64,000 nucleotides of DNA from Eremophila alpestris peregrina (GCA_009792885.1 WMCF01000067.1:671108-735107); one strand, 5' to 3'. Shown: positions 1 to 13,640, counted from the stretch's first letter. The notes: a model not told the origin generated them from the letters alone. Translations and numbers: made by a program.

Positions 1-3000
1 GGTACATAAAATAAATCCTCCTTCAAATTACTTTCTAAAAAAGGGTTTTCAGCATGATCTCAGATTGTCCCTCCACCAATCCTATGATAAAAGTCACCAT
101 TCCACTGAGATAACTGGAGAGACTGTTTAGAGAAGTCAAGATTCCCAGTGCCTACGTTTCTGCTTTGCTGAAAATTAAGATGACTTCTTTGTCTCAGCTC
201 ATCATGTTCTTCCCTGCTATGTCCTGAACTAGGGCACAGAGGAGAAGAGATGGATTTTCCTATTGAGTACCTGGATGAAGACATATTTTATATGGACATG
301 TACCTACATCACTTTCACCCCATTACTGTTGGGTACTTTAAAATGAACCTGCTCCACCTCAAACCACACTGGCATCCACAGCCCCCAGAGAAACCCAGGG
401 ACCAGGCTCTGCCACTTACACATCCAATGTACAAAGACAACATCCCACACATCCACAGCAGTGCAACTGCCCCCTCACCAAGAACAATATTCCACTTCTA
501 TCTTCATGACAAATCCAAGCTTAAAGTGTCTAAAGGAGCTGGAAAATAGAGAAATTCCAGCTCCTTCCCCCCTCCAAGACAGAAAACAAACAACAAAAAA
601 AAAAGCTGTTTCTGCCAAGCAAGTACTGAATACACTGCATTCCATTTCATTAAAACAATTATTCAAAAGCCAGCCAAGAATTACATAAAGCTTCCTCCCT
701 GCACCACCCCCAGCCCCTTCCTTCAACCCCTCCTCCCCAGCAAACAGCCTCCCAGCCCTGCAAGGACAGGAGCACACCAGAGACACGGCTCTGAACACAT
801 CCCACTGGCTCTTCCATCCCACATACTGCATTTTCCAGACCCAAGCAATGCAATCAGGGGGCTCCAGCAGATCCAAACAGCCCAGAAGGTCTCAGAGTTT
901 CACATCACCACAACCATGCCATGGTGATCTGTTCCAAGTAGATTTGTCCCTCACATCTGATGGGAAAGTAGCATCCAACAAATGAAGCCCTTAACCAACT
1001 CTTACAGAAAAATGGGTGATAACCTAACAGATTTTCTCTCTAACTCACACCAAGGCTTTTAAACACAACCCCAAGACAGAAGGTGCTGGAGGCACTGGAT
1101 TTAAGCAGTTAAGAAGTGCAGGAGCAGCATGCCAGAGCAGCTGTGAGGCACTGCCCAAGCAAACTGCTCAGGACTGCCAAGCAGCAAATCTCAGATGAAG
1201 CACAGGCAGGATAGATTGAAAACTATATGCTTAGGGTTATAAGACTGACAAATTCATCTCAAACTCCACACAGCCACTCCACAGCTCTCAGCCTGACAGA
1301 CAGTGCTGAGCTCCTCATCTTTCACAGGAGAAATAAAAGGCAGCTTCTTCTTCAGGCCAGAGCAGCTCACCCACTCACAACACTGAGTTTGGCCACTGAT
1401 AAGAGATTTCATGACGTGGACGAAATGGCATTTCGTTCCCTCCCCCAGTGCTCCAGCTCTCTGCAGGGATCCTGTCTCACTGCTGGAGCTGCTCAAACCA
1501 GGCAGAATAGTTCCAGCTGTGTGTCACACTGCCCGACCAGGCCTACACAGCCCAAAAAAGTCTCCCATACAAAACCATAATGAACAGAAGCTTCAAACCA
1601 GAAGTACTACTCTAGGCACCTTACTCTTGGGGATCATTTCTGCCCAAAAGGGGTCATTTGCTAGCAGCAAAAAACAAAGCAAAACAACCCAAACCTAGTC
1701 CCAAGGCCACTGCTGGTGCTGAGAAACAGGGAGCAAGGGATGGAACTAATGGTGAAACAAAAAGAGCAGCAGAGACCAGCCAAGCCATCATCTTATTCCA
1801 GCTCAAGGGGCACCAGTAACCTCAAGTGACGTGCAGTTAGCCCTAGGCTTTTTTGTCTGACCCAGCTGAAACTAGTGGCTTCAACCCAAAAGAAACCTTT
1901 TCACAGAGAAGCCCTGAATTTGTTTAGAACCATGAAAGAGGATAAAACAAGGGAATACTAAGCCCCTAATCCACAGCAAATCATTTGCAGCCCTCTTGCC
2001 CATGACCTTTTCTACTTCTGGCTTCTTTTACCACCTCCTGCTCTTATTAAAACTCAGCCTAACCACAGTCCCTGAACCACCACAAACTTCCCCATAGCAC
2101 AAAGTGAAATTCTCTGTTCACCTTCCTCTTCAGCAATGGAAATAAAGCAAGATCCTGTGAGGCATCTGGACAGACACAGGATTAATTCTGTCGGCCAGCT
2201 CAGTTCTGTGACAAAAACACGGGACTGGTTTATTCCTGGAGCCCCCATACAGTCTGATTTATAGCTGAGCCATTTAAAGCACAATTCCCCATGCAGAGTG
2301 TCATTCAGAAGGTTCATTCCCTGGAGTGCCACTTACTTTTTCTGATGTTCTTCAAATGATTTGCAAAATGTTAGAGGTTTAAACAGGTGCAATAAACAGT
2401 AAAAAAAACCCACAAGAAATCAAGCTACACTCCACTGCATGCTGCCAGCCAGACACCAGTACCTCACCCAGCAGAGCCATCTATGCAGAGGAGCACATGG
2501 TAATAAGAACACTGTGAGAAGTGGCACGACAAGCTGCACTGGACAACTTCAGACTATCTCATCATCATTTAAATAACTTGAACTGAACTTGTTCACAGTG
2601 TAGAGACAGTCCAGCTCAGGGAAAAAGGAGCCAAGCACTAACAATGCAGGCTGCCTCCCCCTGTGGCCTGCCGTAAGTTCTCTTGGCTCCTCAGTTTACA
2701 GTTGTCTCAAACTGCTCAGATAAATTTCCCATGCAAATTCAGAACAGTTGCTGTCTGCTAAAAGAAAAAGCTGCATTTGTGTGAGCAGAAAAAGAGTTTA
2801 CCAGACTCCTAAACAGCACAAACACGTAACCTCAGGGACTCAGTTCCTGTAACAGAAACACCAACACCAAACTTGTTCCACAGCACTCCAGTTGTCACTT
2901 CAACTTGTTTGCTTCATCGGGATGTAAAAGCACACATGCACAGCAGAGAAAGCATGGATTTTAACACCCATCAGCCAAGGGCTGTCCCCAGCTAGCTGGC

Positions 3001-6000
3001 TGCTGCTGCTCTGGGGCCATTTGCAAAGAGAATGAGCATGAATGGGAAAAACAGCTAAAACTGATATGAGCAAGTCATCACCCACCTCCTATTTTTATGG
3101 TATATCTTTAGCACACAACATTCTTTGAATGACTTCACGAGGCTCTGTGGTAAAGGGAAAGACTAGGGTAGAACTACTGTGGGGAACTTGGAAGGGAAAG
3201 GAAATCTTTCCTCCCTACTCACAGCTGTCATAATGGGGGATGAAGAAAGGATGAGCAATCAGAAAGGCAGAGAGAGAACATTCAACAGGGCTGAGAAAGG
3301 AATAAAAACTTGTAAATTTAATTCAAACTTGCCAATGTAAACTTTTCCAGCAATGGTGACCAGAAAAGCTTGAAAGAAGCTTTTCAGCTGGAAGCTATTT
3401 CAGAAACACAAAGATCTCAACCAACATAACCGCACTTTGCAGGTAAGGGGTAATTACCCCTGTTTCACAGACAGAGAAACAGCATGCCTTAAGTTAGGGT
3501 ACATTTTTGAGGCTGTGGATAAATGGTTACCTTATGCTATATTAAACATCACCCACAGCTGAAAGAGGTGGCCTCACTTCCCAGTCCACCATCCATGTAA
3601 AAAAATGACTTTGAGAAGAATCAGCCTGCTGACCCAGTTAATGTCCAGCAGTTATTGTGGACACAAGCAAGGGAGATGGCCACAGGGAACACCTCAGCAG
3701 CCAGCAGTTAAATCAAGTGGAACCAATATGAGATCACAGCTTATTCTCTACCCATCCAACTTCAACCAAAGTGGAAAGTCAATGGTGCCACTCCTTGTTT
3801 CTACTCTGCACTACTGGATGCAGTAATCCTGCCACAAATGAGACAGTTCCCTAATTACCATTTTAAAATGCAATATCCTAACAGTCATGACAACCTGTGC
3901 TCCCAGGGTTTGTTACTGAACCTCAGTTAGTTAGGACAGGCCTGAAGTGAGCACAGAACTCACTCCCTAAACCCCATCATCTGAGCACAGCGTGAGAAAG
4001 GCTGCCCCAGACAATGTCTCACTTTCAGCAGCTGGAACAGAAGAGCATCTTCATTAACAGCTTCCGCACCAGACAAAAGGGGACACACAGGATCAGTACA
4101 CAAAGAGGGAAGTGTAGGCTGAGACCAGAGCAGGAAACTGGGACCAGAGATCTTGTTCACTCACACTGATTTTCCACTAGCATACACAACTGCATTCAGA
4201 ATCTGCTCTGGCTGTCTCCAAAGCTGCATCAGATTCTGGATGTCACAACTAACACATCAGTTCAATTCAAACAGATTCATTTTGTGGCCATGGACAGGCT
4301 TTTCCCCCCCTCTAGTTACAGAGTTTCAATATAAGGGATTAATCTGTCTGTCTGAGCAGCAGATCAGAAAACCAACTCTGATCTAAACAGAAGTGCATTA
4401 TTAGTCCTTGTTTTGCTGCCAAATTTTAAAATTTTAGCTGTCATTTCTACAGTTTCACAACTTGTTTCATAAAATAAATAGACTTCAAAGGGAAAGAGGT
4501 GAGGAAAAAGGGGTCCAGAGAAACTGAAGTGTTGTGATTCCCTAGAACAGAAAGAAAAAGGGGAGAGAGAGTTGAAGATGTATGAGAAGTTTCCCATTTG
4601 CTTCTCTAGTGGCAGAGATGGTGTCAGAGGATCAGTTTTAACCAGGAGGGCAGCTGAACACTTGGGATAAGTTGACCTCTCCCAGCGAGAGACAAAGGAG
4701 CTAAAGACAGCAGAGTCCAGCCTTGCCGTGGAAATAGAGCAACAAGAAAAGAAGCCTCTCTCTGCATCACACACTGCTTGAGGCAGAGGACTCCCTGTCT
4801 GAGTTGCTCAGGACAATGAAGTCCCTGTTTTACGAGGGGTCACAACAGCTAAGGAGCTGAAACAAGTCAGAACCCCATTGTGCAGAGCATTAGTTCTGTT
4901 TACAGCCTTCTCGCCCAGCAGCAGGAAAGACTCAGAAATCTGAGCCCGTAGAAATCCAAGGCACCAAATTACTTTACCAGTGCTTCCCCCAATACCATTT
5001 CCTGGGCGTAGCTGACCATGAGCAATTCCACAGAAAACTTTTAGTCAAGTGAGCCCAAAACCCACAGCATATGACTCCCAAACTAATGGGACTGAGTCAG
5101 GAACGGGCAAGCATCCCCCTCTGGAGAGGGACAGACAGCACCGCCCTGCAGAGCACAGCAATCTTCCAAATGTTAGAGCAGATGACAGATGGAAACACAT
5201 GCACCTCCCTCCACACTCCCATGAAAAATCAATGGCAAGGTTGCTCCCTTTAAAGTCAACCTTGAGAGGATTAAGAACTGAAGAGAGGGTGGATTAGAGT
5301 TCCTAAAACAGAGAAAAACAACTAATAAAGCAAAATCTCTTGTGCCCCTGAACTATGCACCCAGAATTTTGAAGCCAAATTGCTAGACAAACCTTAAACA
5401 AAATTAAAATCTGCTAGAAGTGAGCAAGCACACCTAAAAAGAGCAGCTCACAATCCAGTTGACATGGACAGCCAAAACACTGCCATAAATATGTCCCCAT
5501 TAAACTTCTTTGTAAAACACCTTTTGCAAGCTCCAGTGAATGCTGTTTTGTTTTTGATTGCAAAATCCAGTTAAAAAATATCTGAAGCCTTTGAAAACAA
5601 GCATTAAAAAAAAAAAAGCAGTAAAGAAGTGAGAATTTCATCAAATGAAAGCTTCTAAAAGCCACACCACTTCTGTTTGGAGTTACCAAAAGGTTTCCCA
5701 GTAGTATTTGCAAACAGCCCCTTTCAGAAAAAGGCTGTAAAAAATTTTGGAGTCAAAATCAAACAGTATCTGACTAAAGTAAATGTAAACTTTCTCTTTT
5801 CCTACTCCTCTCACCATAAATACATGACACATTCCACAAACTAGGTTTCTGCCTCTGCAACAAGCAGATCCTAATGGATCTGTTCCCTCATACTACTTAG
5901 ACAAGGCAGCACCACAGCACCAGTAACTCAACATCTCATTCAGTGTCTCAGATTGTCTGAAGCAAGCATGTGTGCATGGTCACTTGTGTGCTGGAAGGGC

Positions 6001-8659
6001 CCCAAGTCAGGATTCTCACCCTTTAGCACAAAGCTGTACTCTCTGTGCTAGTTCACAGCACTGCAGAATGGCAAACTCATTCAGCAAACTTCCTGTCAAA
6101 CTCCAAGCACATCCACAAAATGCACTTCCTTAGGGAGCTTGGAGGGACACAATCTAGACAAGGCTGGCCAGCTGCTCTCCTCCCCCTTCCCACCACAGGC
6201 TGCTCCAGTTTACATCCAGCCCCAGCACTGTGTGTCCTGTGCCCTGTGTCCTGTGGGAGGCTCCTCCACAACAACAGGGTGCACAGCTCCAGCCTGCAGA
6301 AAGTTTCTTGTGTGAGCTTCTTCCACACTGGGGGAGGGGGAAAAAAGGGAATGAAGATTTTTTTTCCAACTCCAAATGAATCCCCAAAGCAAGACAAATC
6401 CATTCTCATATGTTTCATAATCTCTGGAGTCCAAGCATGAAACTGAGATACTTGTGGACCTCCATTTTACAGTGGACATGTACACACTGATCAAATCCTC
6501 CAGCTCTAGGAAGAGGAGATTTTTGATAAAGGCAGGGAGTTAAGGACACACCAATTCTCTCTGTGAGGAGCTCCCTCATGCCCAGCAAGGCCCTTCATTC
6601 ACTGCACCACACAGATTCAGAAGCAAGGTGTGGAAGTGTCTGAGCTGATTTTACTTGACAACAACTCTGAACCTGAAAGTCCCAGCTCAATACCAAACTC
6701 CTTTTGGGCACAATTGTCCCTGGAAGCAGAGCAGCTTTGTCCACATGGCACTGTGCCTGAACCAACAAGTCCTGCCTAACCAGCTTGACTGTGGCCAGAG
6801 CCAGTGCAGACGTCTGTATCCATGGCACAGTTAATCCACAACTCAGATAATCCATCCATAGATAATGAGGAAAGAAAAACAAACAACTCTCACTTGCGTT
6901 CGAAAGTCTGACTTATTTCAGGGGAGCTGTATCAGCACAGCACTGTTCCATGATGTGCATCCCAAGGTGAATGGCTTCAGAGCAGTAAGTGAGCCTTTGG
7001 GGCTAACAATGATTGGCAGAGGGAAAACAGCTGGTGTGCTTTTCCATGGTGAATTCTGTACAGCACAGAAAAGCTTGGAGAGAGAAAGGGTCACACTTTT
7101 TTTGTTCAGCTGCTTACTGCTAATTAGATCTTGTCCAGTCTAAAAGGCTGCACAAAAATTGAGACAGCCGCAGTTTAATTAAGACTTGATGAAATCAACT
7201 TGCCCAGACTAAAAGTTCTATTTTTCAAGTCAGATAACAACTTTAACTTTTGGTTGTCCCAATACACTTCAGAGCTCAGAAGACTAAACCAGGCATAATT
7301 TCAGATCTTTCTCATAACTTCTTTGCTGTTCACCCTCTAATTCTCCTACAGATGAAAGAAAAAAGTTAAGGGACTGCAGGAGCCTATTCCAACTGGGAAA
7401 GTCACACTACTACTGCTCAGGAATGCAACTGTTGCAGTGGGCACAGTACAGCTCTCATGGCTTACTAAAGAGCAGGGTGAGACACTAAACTGGCCCTACA
7501 GACCTGTATGCTCACCTTGAAGGGCCACTCAGCAAGTCAATACACAGGCTGGGTGAATCCTGTTCTGACTAGCAATGCATTCCTGAACACGCTAGGAACT
7601 CGCACCAAATCTCCAAGAGATAATCAGAATGAGGGATATGACAAAAGGTAAACAGAGCTGTCTCCACTTAAAAGAACAATAACCATGAGAAGAAGCTGCA
7701 GCAGAAATCACTTCTGTTTCCACCAACAGCTACTTCACTCAAGCAGAGGGTAAGGTTTCACTCCCCAAGATGAATCTTTAGAAAGGGCACACTTTTCACC
7801 AGAAAGCCACGCAGCAGATGGACTCCTTGCCCTGTAAGTTTTATCATTAGCCCAATTCAAAGTCTGTTTTCTGAAGGTGTGACCACCAGCTTTATGCCAG
7901 CACGGTAATGTGAGCTTCCAGGTCCAGGAATAAACCTGCAATTTTCTTGGACTATATGTCAACAGAACGTCTGGTTTCTATTAAAGGTAGGATGGAAGTA
8001 ACGGATCCCAGCCCCTCCCCAGTGTCTGATTTAATCAGTTTCATAAGCGGAACTCAGTCCCCCTAATGCCTCCCAGAGCACAAGGGATTTTGGCAGATCC
8101 ACACCCTTTCCGGCTTGGTACCAAAGGAACTCAAATTCTCTAGATCTTTCCCTTGAGACCAGTTGCTTGACATTTCTCCATTACACGGCTTCGGGAAACC
8201 GTGTAATGCCGCACGCCTGGGAGAAGCAGAGGGAGGACAAGCATGAGCCCCGAGCCCGGCTGGGCTCCGCTTACCCCCGAGGGCTCCCCACTCCATACCC
8301 GCGCAAAGTTCAGATCTCGCCCGAGAGCAGGCGGGAGAGGCTGCGGCGGGGCAGGGGAGGAGGTGTTTGCTGAAACCCGAGTACGCTCCACGCTGCTCGG
8401 GGCACCGGAGCGCCGGGCGCCCTTCCCGGCCGGGATAGCGCCCGCCTGCCCTGGCTGCGGCGGCCCCGGGACAGCCCGGCTGAGGGGCCCCGGCTCCCCG
8501 GGTCGGCCGCGGCGGTGCGCGGGGAGCGACACGTCCCCGGACGCCGGCGGGCGCGGCCCGAGGGGCGCAGCGTGGCCGGGCGGGCCGCGGCCGGTGCCGC
8601 CCGGGGCGCGGCGGGGCGGCGGCCCCCGGCGCGGGGAGCCCGCGCGGCTCGGAACTCAC
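1..8659 (-). other. PXN: PXN intron 1 (partial)
   Basis: This stretch follows the donor site of the first PXN coding exon on the minus strand, so it is read as the first part of PXN intron 1, which runs off the left edge. I looked for the next paxillin exon (continuing MDDL-D-ALLADLE) on the minus strand and did not find it. Open frames here are short, carry no recognisable domain and lie in sequence of ordinary base composition. One MIR-like relic is noted separately. Nothing else supported. Confidence 0.7.
3436..3492 (+). repeat. MIR / CORE-SINE relic
   Basis: The block reads as an eroded MIR core: a GGTAA...ATTACCCC step followed by TTTCACAGACAGAGAAAC, which resembles the MIR segment 'cccattttacagatgaggaaactg'. 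Only about 55 bases are recognisable. Assignment rests on remembered consensus, not on an alignment. Confidence 0.5.
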
Positions 8660-9060
8660 CCAAGTCGTCCATGGTGCCGGTGCCGTGCCCGGTGCCGCGC
8701 CCGGAGCCGCTCCCGCCCCGCCGGTGCCGCCGCCGCCCCAGAGCCCGCAACTTTCCCGGCCCGCCCCCGCGCGCGCCCGTCCGCGCGCCCCCGCCGCGCG
8801 CGCCCCGCGCCGCCCCCTGCCGGCCGCCGCGGGAGCCGCCGGGAGCCGCGCTGCGGGATCGGGGCCGGCCCCGTTCCGGCCCCGGTGCGCACCCCCGGGC
8901 CGGGAAACTGCCCGGGACATGTCGGGCGGGGCAGCAGCGCCCAGAGCCGCCACCCGCCCGCGGGGCTCTGTCCCCGGGGTCAGCCTGTCCTGCCGCAGAG
9001 GAGCCGTCCCGCTCGCCTGCGGCCCCACGGGCGCCCGAGACTGAGCAGGAACGCGACACC
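8230..9060 (-). promoter_or_regulatory. PXN: PXN CpG-island promoter and 5'UTR
   Basis: About 0.8 kb of very GC- and CpG-rich sequence surrounds the first PXN coding exon. No TATA box is evident, as expected for a CpG-island promoter. Transcription runs leftward, so the start sites should lie above 8672, probably between about 8700 and 9000; the exact site cannot be read. Several long open frames of both strands cover this island but are rich in Pro, Arg, Gly and Ala in every frame, which is a composition effect and not evidence of protein coding. Confidence 0.7.
8660..8672 (-). CDS. PXN: Paxillin, first coding exon (partial gene)
   Basis: Reading the minus strand, a Kozak-like CACC-ATG at 8672 gives Met-Asp-Asp-Leu plus one base, then a consensus donor GGTGAGT begins at 8659. 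Vertebrate paxillin begins MDDLD and its first coding exon is this short. Its position next to the U4 genes and SIRT4 agrees with the human order. Paxillin is a focal-adhesion adaptor with N-terminal LD motifs and four C-terminal LIM domains; all of these lie outside the window to the left. The identification rests on four and a third codons plus donor, CpG island and synteny, so it is strong but indirect. Confidence 0.85.
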
Positions 9061-12000
9061 AACCCTGCGCTGTTCGCTGGAGGAGCAGGACCCTTTCCCA
9101 GAGGAATGTCCTCCCAGGGCAGTGATGCAGCCATGCTGGGCTTGTTGGGTGCTGCGGTAGGGCTGTCCCCCAAAATCTTCAAACAAACATTTCAGAGCCT
9201 CAGCTGATTTACCCCATCCCAGGGAAGCTGGGCAGCAGAAACCTTTCCTGAGCAATTTCCCATAAGCTGTGGCCACCATAAAGGGAAGTCACCAGCCACT
9301 TTTCCTTCGCTTAAAGACCGTAACAGCCCACCTGGATTTCTCATCTGATGATCTTGATCCATCATTTCCCACGTGCTTTTCCTTTCAAACATCTATAAAA
9401 CAACACTCCAAGGCAGCAAAGTCCTCACTTTGTCTGAGCCACAGCACTGCTCAACCCTCATCAAAGCCACAGTTTCCCACTGTGCTCCAGCCAAGTTGAT
9501 GTGGCAGTAAATGCAGTTGCTCAGCCCAAATGTTCACCTCTTGATCTGATGATACACCAAAGCATATCAGTGTGGGAACTGCCGAGGATCCAGGAAACAT
9601 GACTCTTGTAGCTCTTTTCCTTACAAAATTACTACCCAGCCAGAGAATGTTCCCAGAACTGAACAGCACATGTCCTGTTGTTGAGCTGAGATTACAAAAC
9701 TGTATTTCCATAAAACAGAGACCGTGAGGTCAGCTGTGAGCAATCTCCAGTACTGGATTTTTCACTCTCTAGGCACAAACATGCCCAGTTTCCTCTGCTA
9801 GCACAAGTCAGACATCATTATTTCCTGTGTTAAGTCATGCTTTAATGGGAATTATCGCTAGGGGGGCAGGGAAGTATCTCCTCCCTCATCCCCAGACAAT
9901 GCTTACAAATAGTCAACGACCTCCAAGAAATTAATTCCAACTTTTAATCCAAATCCAAGACTTGTCAGAAAATAATATCCTTACTGAGATCTAAGTACAA
10001 CACAAATATAAGCAAAGACTTCCATTGCTTGCTTTTGCTTCACCATGTGTGCCAAAGATCTCACCTGACCTCCCCCTTGCTGGTCTCCCTCAGCAAAATG
10101 TAAAACATTATTTGGAGGGACTGTTTTTTTCTCAAAATCCATCATTGGCTGTACAATAACAATTTCAGGATGCATGTCCCCAGGTGGAGCAACATCAGCC
10201 ACTAGTGCTGACTGGTCACAGAGCAGACCTAAGGTCATTAGAAACATGTCCTTTGCTGGGATCCTCCAGCAACATGTGACAGGCATGTGCTTCAACTTGG
10301 GTTGTATTTTTACCCCTGCATAAATAAGTGCCTACTGTGCTCTGTTCATATTGTAGCCTGGTATCCAGTTTTTATTTTCAGCTTCCCACATTGTCCTTTG
10401 GGAGTCTAGAAATGAATACAAATCAAGAAAACTATTTCTATTGTGTCTCAGGGCTGAAATGAAGTAGTCATAGTACCAGTTAGGGCTGCACCCACAAGAA
10501 ATGGGTTGTGTCCAAACTGCTCAGTGTTAAAAAAATAAAGTCATTGCTTCTAAAGCTTTGCCTATGGCTTCAGCACAGCTTTGAAAGGGTTGGGGTGGGA
10601 AGGCAGGGCTTGCACCATGAGTGATACTATCCTCTAGGCATACTGCTTGTAAAACCAACCTGCTCATAGCCAGGTGCTGCTATAACTGAATTCTTCACAC
10701 AGTGACATTTCTTACTTAAAACTGCCAGTCCCTTACCCTCACATGAGAGCTGAAGGAGTAGGGGCAGGTTAAAACCCCAGCTGCCAAAACAACTTCTCAA
10801 TGATGTGGGCTCAAGCTAAACTCACCCAAGCAATGCTCACCCTGTCCTTCCCAATGCCTTGAACTCCTGTTTCCTCATCATCCACCATCTCTCTGCCTCA
10901 GACTCTCCCTGACTTATGAACATTTGCTGCTAGAAATACTCAGGCCTTCCTCTTATGCTGTACCCTGTGGCTGAGACATGTTATGATTTACACTTGTCTT
11001 TCACAGGTGTAAAAAGAAGCTGCCACCCCCCATTTGCAGGTGGAAATGGGAGGACTGGGAGCTGGAAATTAAGTTAGACAGTGAGTCAACATCAACAAAA
11101 GGTTGGACTTTAGGGCTTCCTGACTCCACACATTGTGTGTCCAGAGTACTTGCCCAAGGCATCTTTCCCTCTTGAGGAAGAGTCCCTCAAAGGGCAGCTT
11201 AACCCACTGACCACACACAAGACCCCCAGAGTCAATGGATTAACTGTCCACCTGTCCCCTGTCATTTCAGACTGGCTGCCAAACAGAGGAGTGATCCAAG
11301 CCCATTTCATAATGCCACCAAAGAAAAGCATCATTATTTACAATCTATGTCAGAGAAGAAAAATAAAGCTACACTGGCTTGTAAGGCATGTTTAGAACTT
11401 ATCTGTGCACTTTCCAGAGTGTGACTTGAAACTGCAGAGTAATGACAACACCTTCATTGCAGTGTGTGCCCTCTGTGCTGTGCCTCATGAACATCATGAA
11501 AGGGGTTTCAGCTCTTTCTTCAGGTGAATGCAACAAAAAAAAATTAAATCAGAGCTTTAGGCTTCAGGCAATAGCAGTAAATCACAACATGCAACTCGAG
11601 GTCCAACTTCATGCTTGTTGAAAGGATCTATTAGAGCAAAATGAACAAACTTGGCTTCTGACACAGGATGTAGGACATGGCTTTGCAATGCAGATTGAAA
11701 GCACCACACCAGGGCATTATCACAGACAATTCTGGCAGCAAAGATGAGAAACAACCAAGTGATAAAACCAATACTTATCAACACAGTTTGTAAGAATCAA
11801 GAAATTACCTGAAGTGTATGACTCACTGCAAACTGCGCCTTTGCTATTTACCAGTGTGGCTTATTCTGCCAAAGGGTAATGGCATCCCTATTCTTCAGGG
11901 TTTGATTCCAATGGATATCGCTGGCAATAGGAACAAATGGGGGGACAAAGGCAATCTATGAGGCTTCACTGTCACTCTTGGTCACTGTTGTGTATAATAC

Positions 12001-12872
12001 CTCACCATGACTGAATGTTATTTTAAAAAGTAATGAAAAAAATTACTAAGAGGAAACACTGATGTTCACTACTAAGTTTTCTACTCTACCAAAGTTTCAA
12101 GTAGCTGCCCAGCTCAGGGTCCAACCAGTAGGGCAGGAGCATGCAGATGGCACACGTGGATGTGATTCTCTGCCCATACAGAGGGAAGCTGTCAGCAGCA
12201 GGAGGTACATCTCACCCCTACAGAGAGACAGAGAGCAGCTGCTTCCAGCTGCAGCAGAACCGGTGTGCAGTGGTCATTAGTCTCCCTCAGCAGGGTCTGC
12301 TTAGCTGTTAAATTGCTGCAAATTAGGAAAGGATGGGGTTTACTTATACAGTAGGAGTTGACACCAGCAGCTGCTTTTTCCAGAGTAGAGGTTTGTGATT
12401 TCTTTGACAATAAGGAGCCTTTTTATATTTTGTTTGTTTGTTTGTTTTTAAGCAAATTAAGTCAATAAAGAAATGCACAGAAAATGGAGTTTACAGTACT
12501 TTACACTAAATGTTCCCTAATACGTTTTCTGGACGTCTGCAGCTAGGAAAGCACGATTCAGACTTTCATTCCCCCAAAATTCCTCCCTGCCCGTTGAGAG
12601 GCTGAGCTCTCCTCTAAGAATCCTGCTCAGCAAGAGCCACTCCAGAAGCTCCTTTCTCCAGCACCTAAACCCCTTCACTTCCATTTTCACTGACCGGTTC
12701 CTTTTGCAGCAGCTAGAGAGGAAAAGAAATGAACTTTTCATGTAAGAGCGCCCTCATTTTATTCAATCGCATTTACAGCGGCAGCAAATGCTGGTAGCGC
12801 GGGGCGAACGAAACCCGCTATACCTCCCGCCACATCTCCTGCGAGAAACCAGTGTATAATCTACGACTTTCG
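9061..12872. other. Intergenic, PXN to U4 cluster
   Basis: No exon, RNA gene or conserved protein frame was recognised. A short TTTG tandem run lies near 12430-12449. Open frames are short and unrelated to known families. Confidence 0.6.
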
Positions 12873-12885
12873 TTCTATTTTTCAC
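12873..12885 (-). terminator. snRNA 3' box of U4 copy 1
   Basis: On the minus strand, 12 to 13 bases past the end of the U4 RNA, the sequence GTGAAAAATAGAA resembles the vertebrate snRNA 3' box (GTTTN0-3AAARNNAGA). That element directs 3'-end formation of Pol II snRNA transcripts. Its spacing is what the family uses. Confidence 0.75.
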
Positions 12886-12897
12886 CAGAGTATTCAG

Positions 12898-13038
12898 TCT
12901 CCGTAGAGACTGTCAAAAATTGCCAATGCCGACTATATTTCAAGTCGTCATGGCGGGGTATTGGGAAAAGTTTTCAATTAGCAATAATCGCGCCTCGGAT
13001 TAACCTCATTGGCTACGATACTGCCACTGCGCAAAGCT
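12898..13038 (-). ncRNA. RNU4: U4 spliceosomal snRNA, copy 1
   Basis: The minus strand gives a 141-nt RNA starting AGCTTTGCGCAGTGGCAG, essentially the vertebrate U4 sequence; a few more 3' nucleotides may belong to it. U4 pairs with U6 and keeps it inactive in the U4/U6.U5 tri-snRNP until Brr2 unwinds the duplex. Visible parts in order: the stem II strand (nt 1-16), the 5' stem-loop with k-turn (about nt 20-52, loop region GAGGTTAATCCGAGG), the stem I strand GCTAATTG, the central hairpin, the Sm site AATTTTTGA and the 3' stem GTCTC-TACG-GAGAC. The 3' box follows, and an octamer/SPH enhancer lies about 200-225 bp upstream. It differs only slightly from the human form and looks like the standard (U4B-like) copy. 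Confidence 0.97.
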
Positions 13039-13640
13039 GACTTGGCTCTGCCGCCGCCGCCTGCACTGGCCCCGGGGCTGCCGCCAAGCTCGGGGCGAGT
13101 CCCGCCGCCCGCCCGCTCCTCCCTGCATCCTCCTAGCAGTGCCCCCCGCCCGTTCTGAGCCCCCGCGTCCCGCCGGGACCGGGGCGCTCCGTTCTGCTCT
13201 CGGTTCTGCGCTCCGTTCTGGGCCCCCGGTAGGGCCGCAAGGGCTGCTGGGAAGGGATATGCAAAGTAAGCGTGACGTCACGGCGGGCAGCCCCGCGCAG
13301 AAGGAGGGGGACGCTGCGCCCCCGCGCATCCTCCGCGCGTCCCCGCCGCACCGAGCGCGGGCACCGCCGGGCCCTGAGCCCGGCCAGCCCCCGCAGCGCC
13401 GGGCAGCCCCACCCCAGCACCAGTCCTTCCCGAGCATCCCCAGCATCTGCCCCAGCAACAGACAGCGTTTATTACACTGAGCGCGCTTTTAGGTTAAGAG
13501 TTCGGTCCCTGTCTTTCTTTCTTTCAAAAGTGCTCAAAGAGTGAACCGGTAAAATTTGACATGGAGAAATCCAGGTAACTGAATACCGCCCTTGTGAAGA
13601 CGAAAGCCTAAAATTTATACTCGTCTGTATTCATTTGTAT
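13039..13640. other. Spacer between the U4 genes
   Basis: A CpG-rich spacer that carries the enhancer and promoter of copy 1 and ends with the 3' box of copy 2. A Pro/Arg-rich open frame is present on each strand but is explained by base composition. Confidence 0.7.
13236..13282 (-). promoter_or_regulatory. Distal enhancer of U4 copy 1: SPH, octamer, CRE
   Basis: About 200-245 bp upstream of U4 copy 1 three elements sit together. An SPH/Staf (ZNF143) site is at 13236-13253 on the minus strand (TTCCCAGCAGCCCTTGCG, one mismatch to the remembered consensus YWCCCRNMATSCMYYRCR). An octamer-like CTTTGCAT is at 13259-13266 on the minus strand. A perfect palindromic CRE, TGACGTCA, is at 13273-13280. 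Octamer plus SPH at about -200 is the standard distal sequence element of vertebrate snRNA genes. The proximal element near -55 could not be assigned with confidence. Confidence 0.8.

Noticed and set aside
8063..9207. Several open frames of 230-321 codons on both strands around PXN exon 1
   Set aside because: All frames are open because the CpG island has few stop triplets. Composition is Pro/Arg/Gly/Ala in every frame and none matches a known family.
13006..13480. Open frames overlapping the U4 genes and their spacer
   Set aside because: The RNA genes and the CpG-rich spacer explain this DNA. The frames have no codon or family support.
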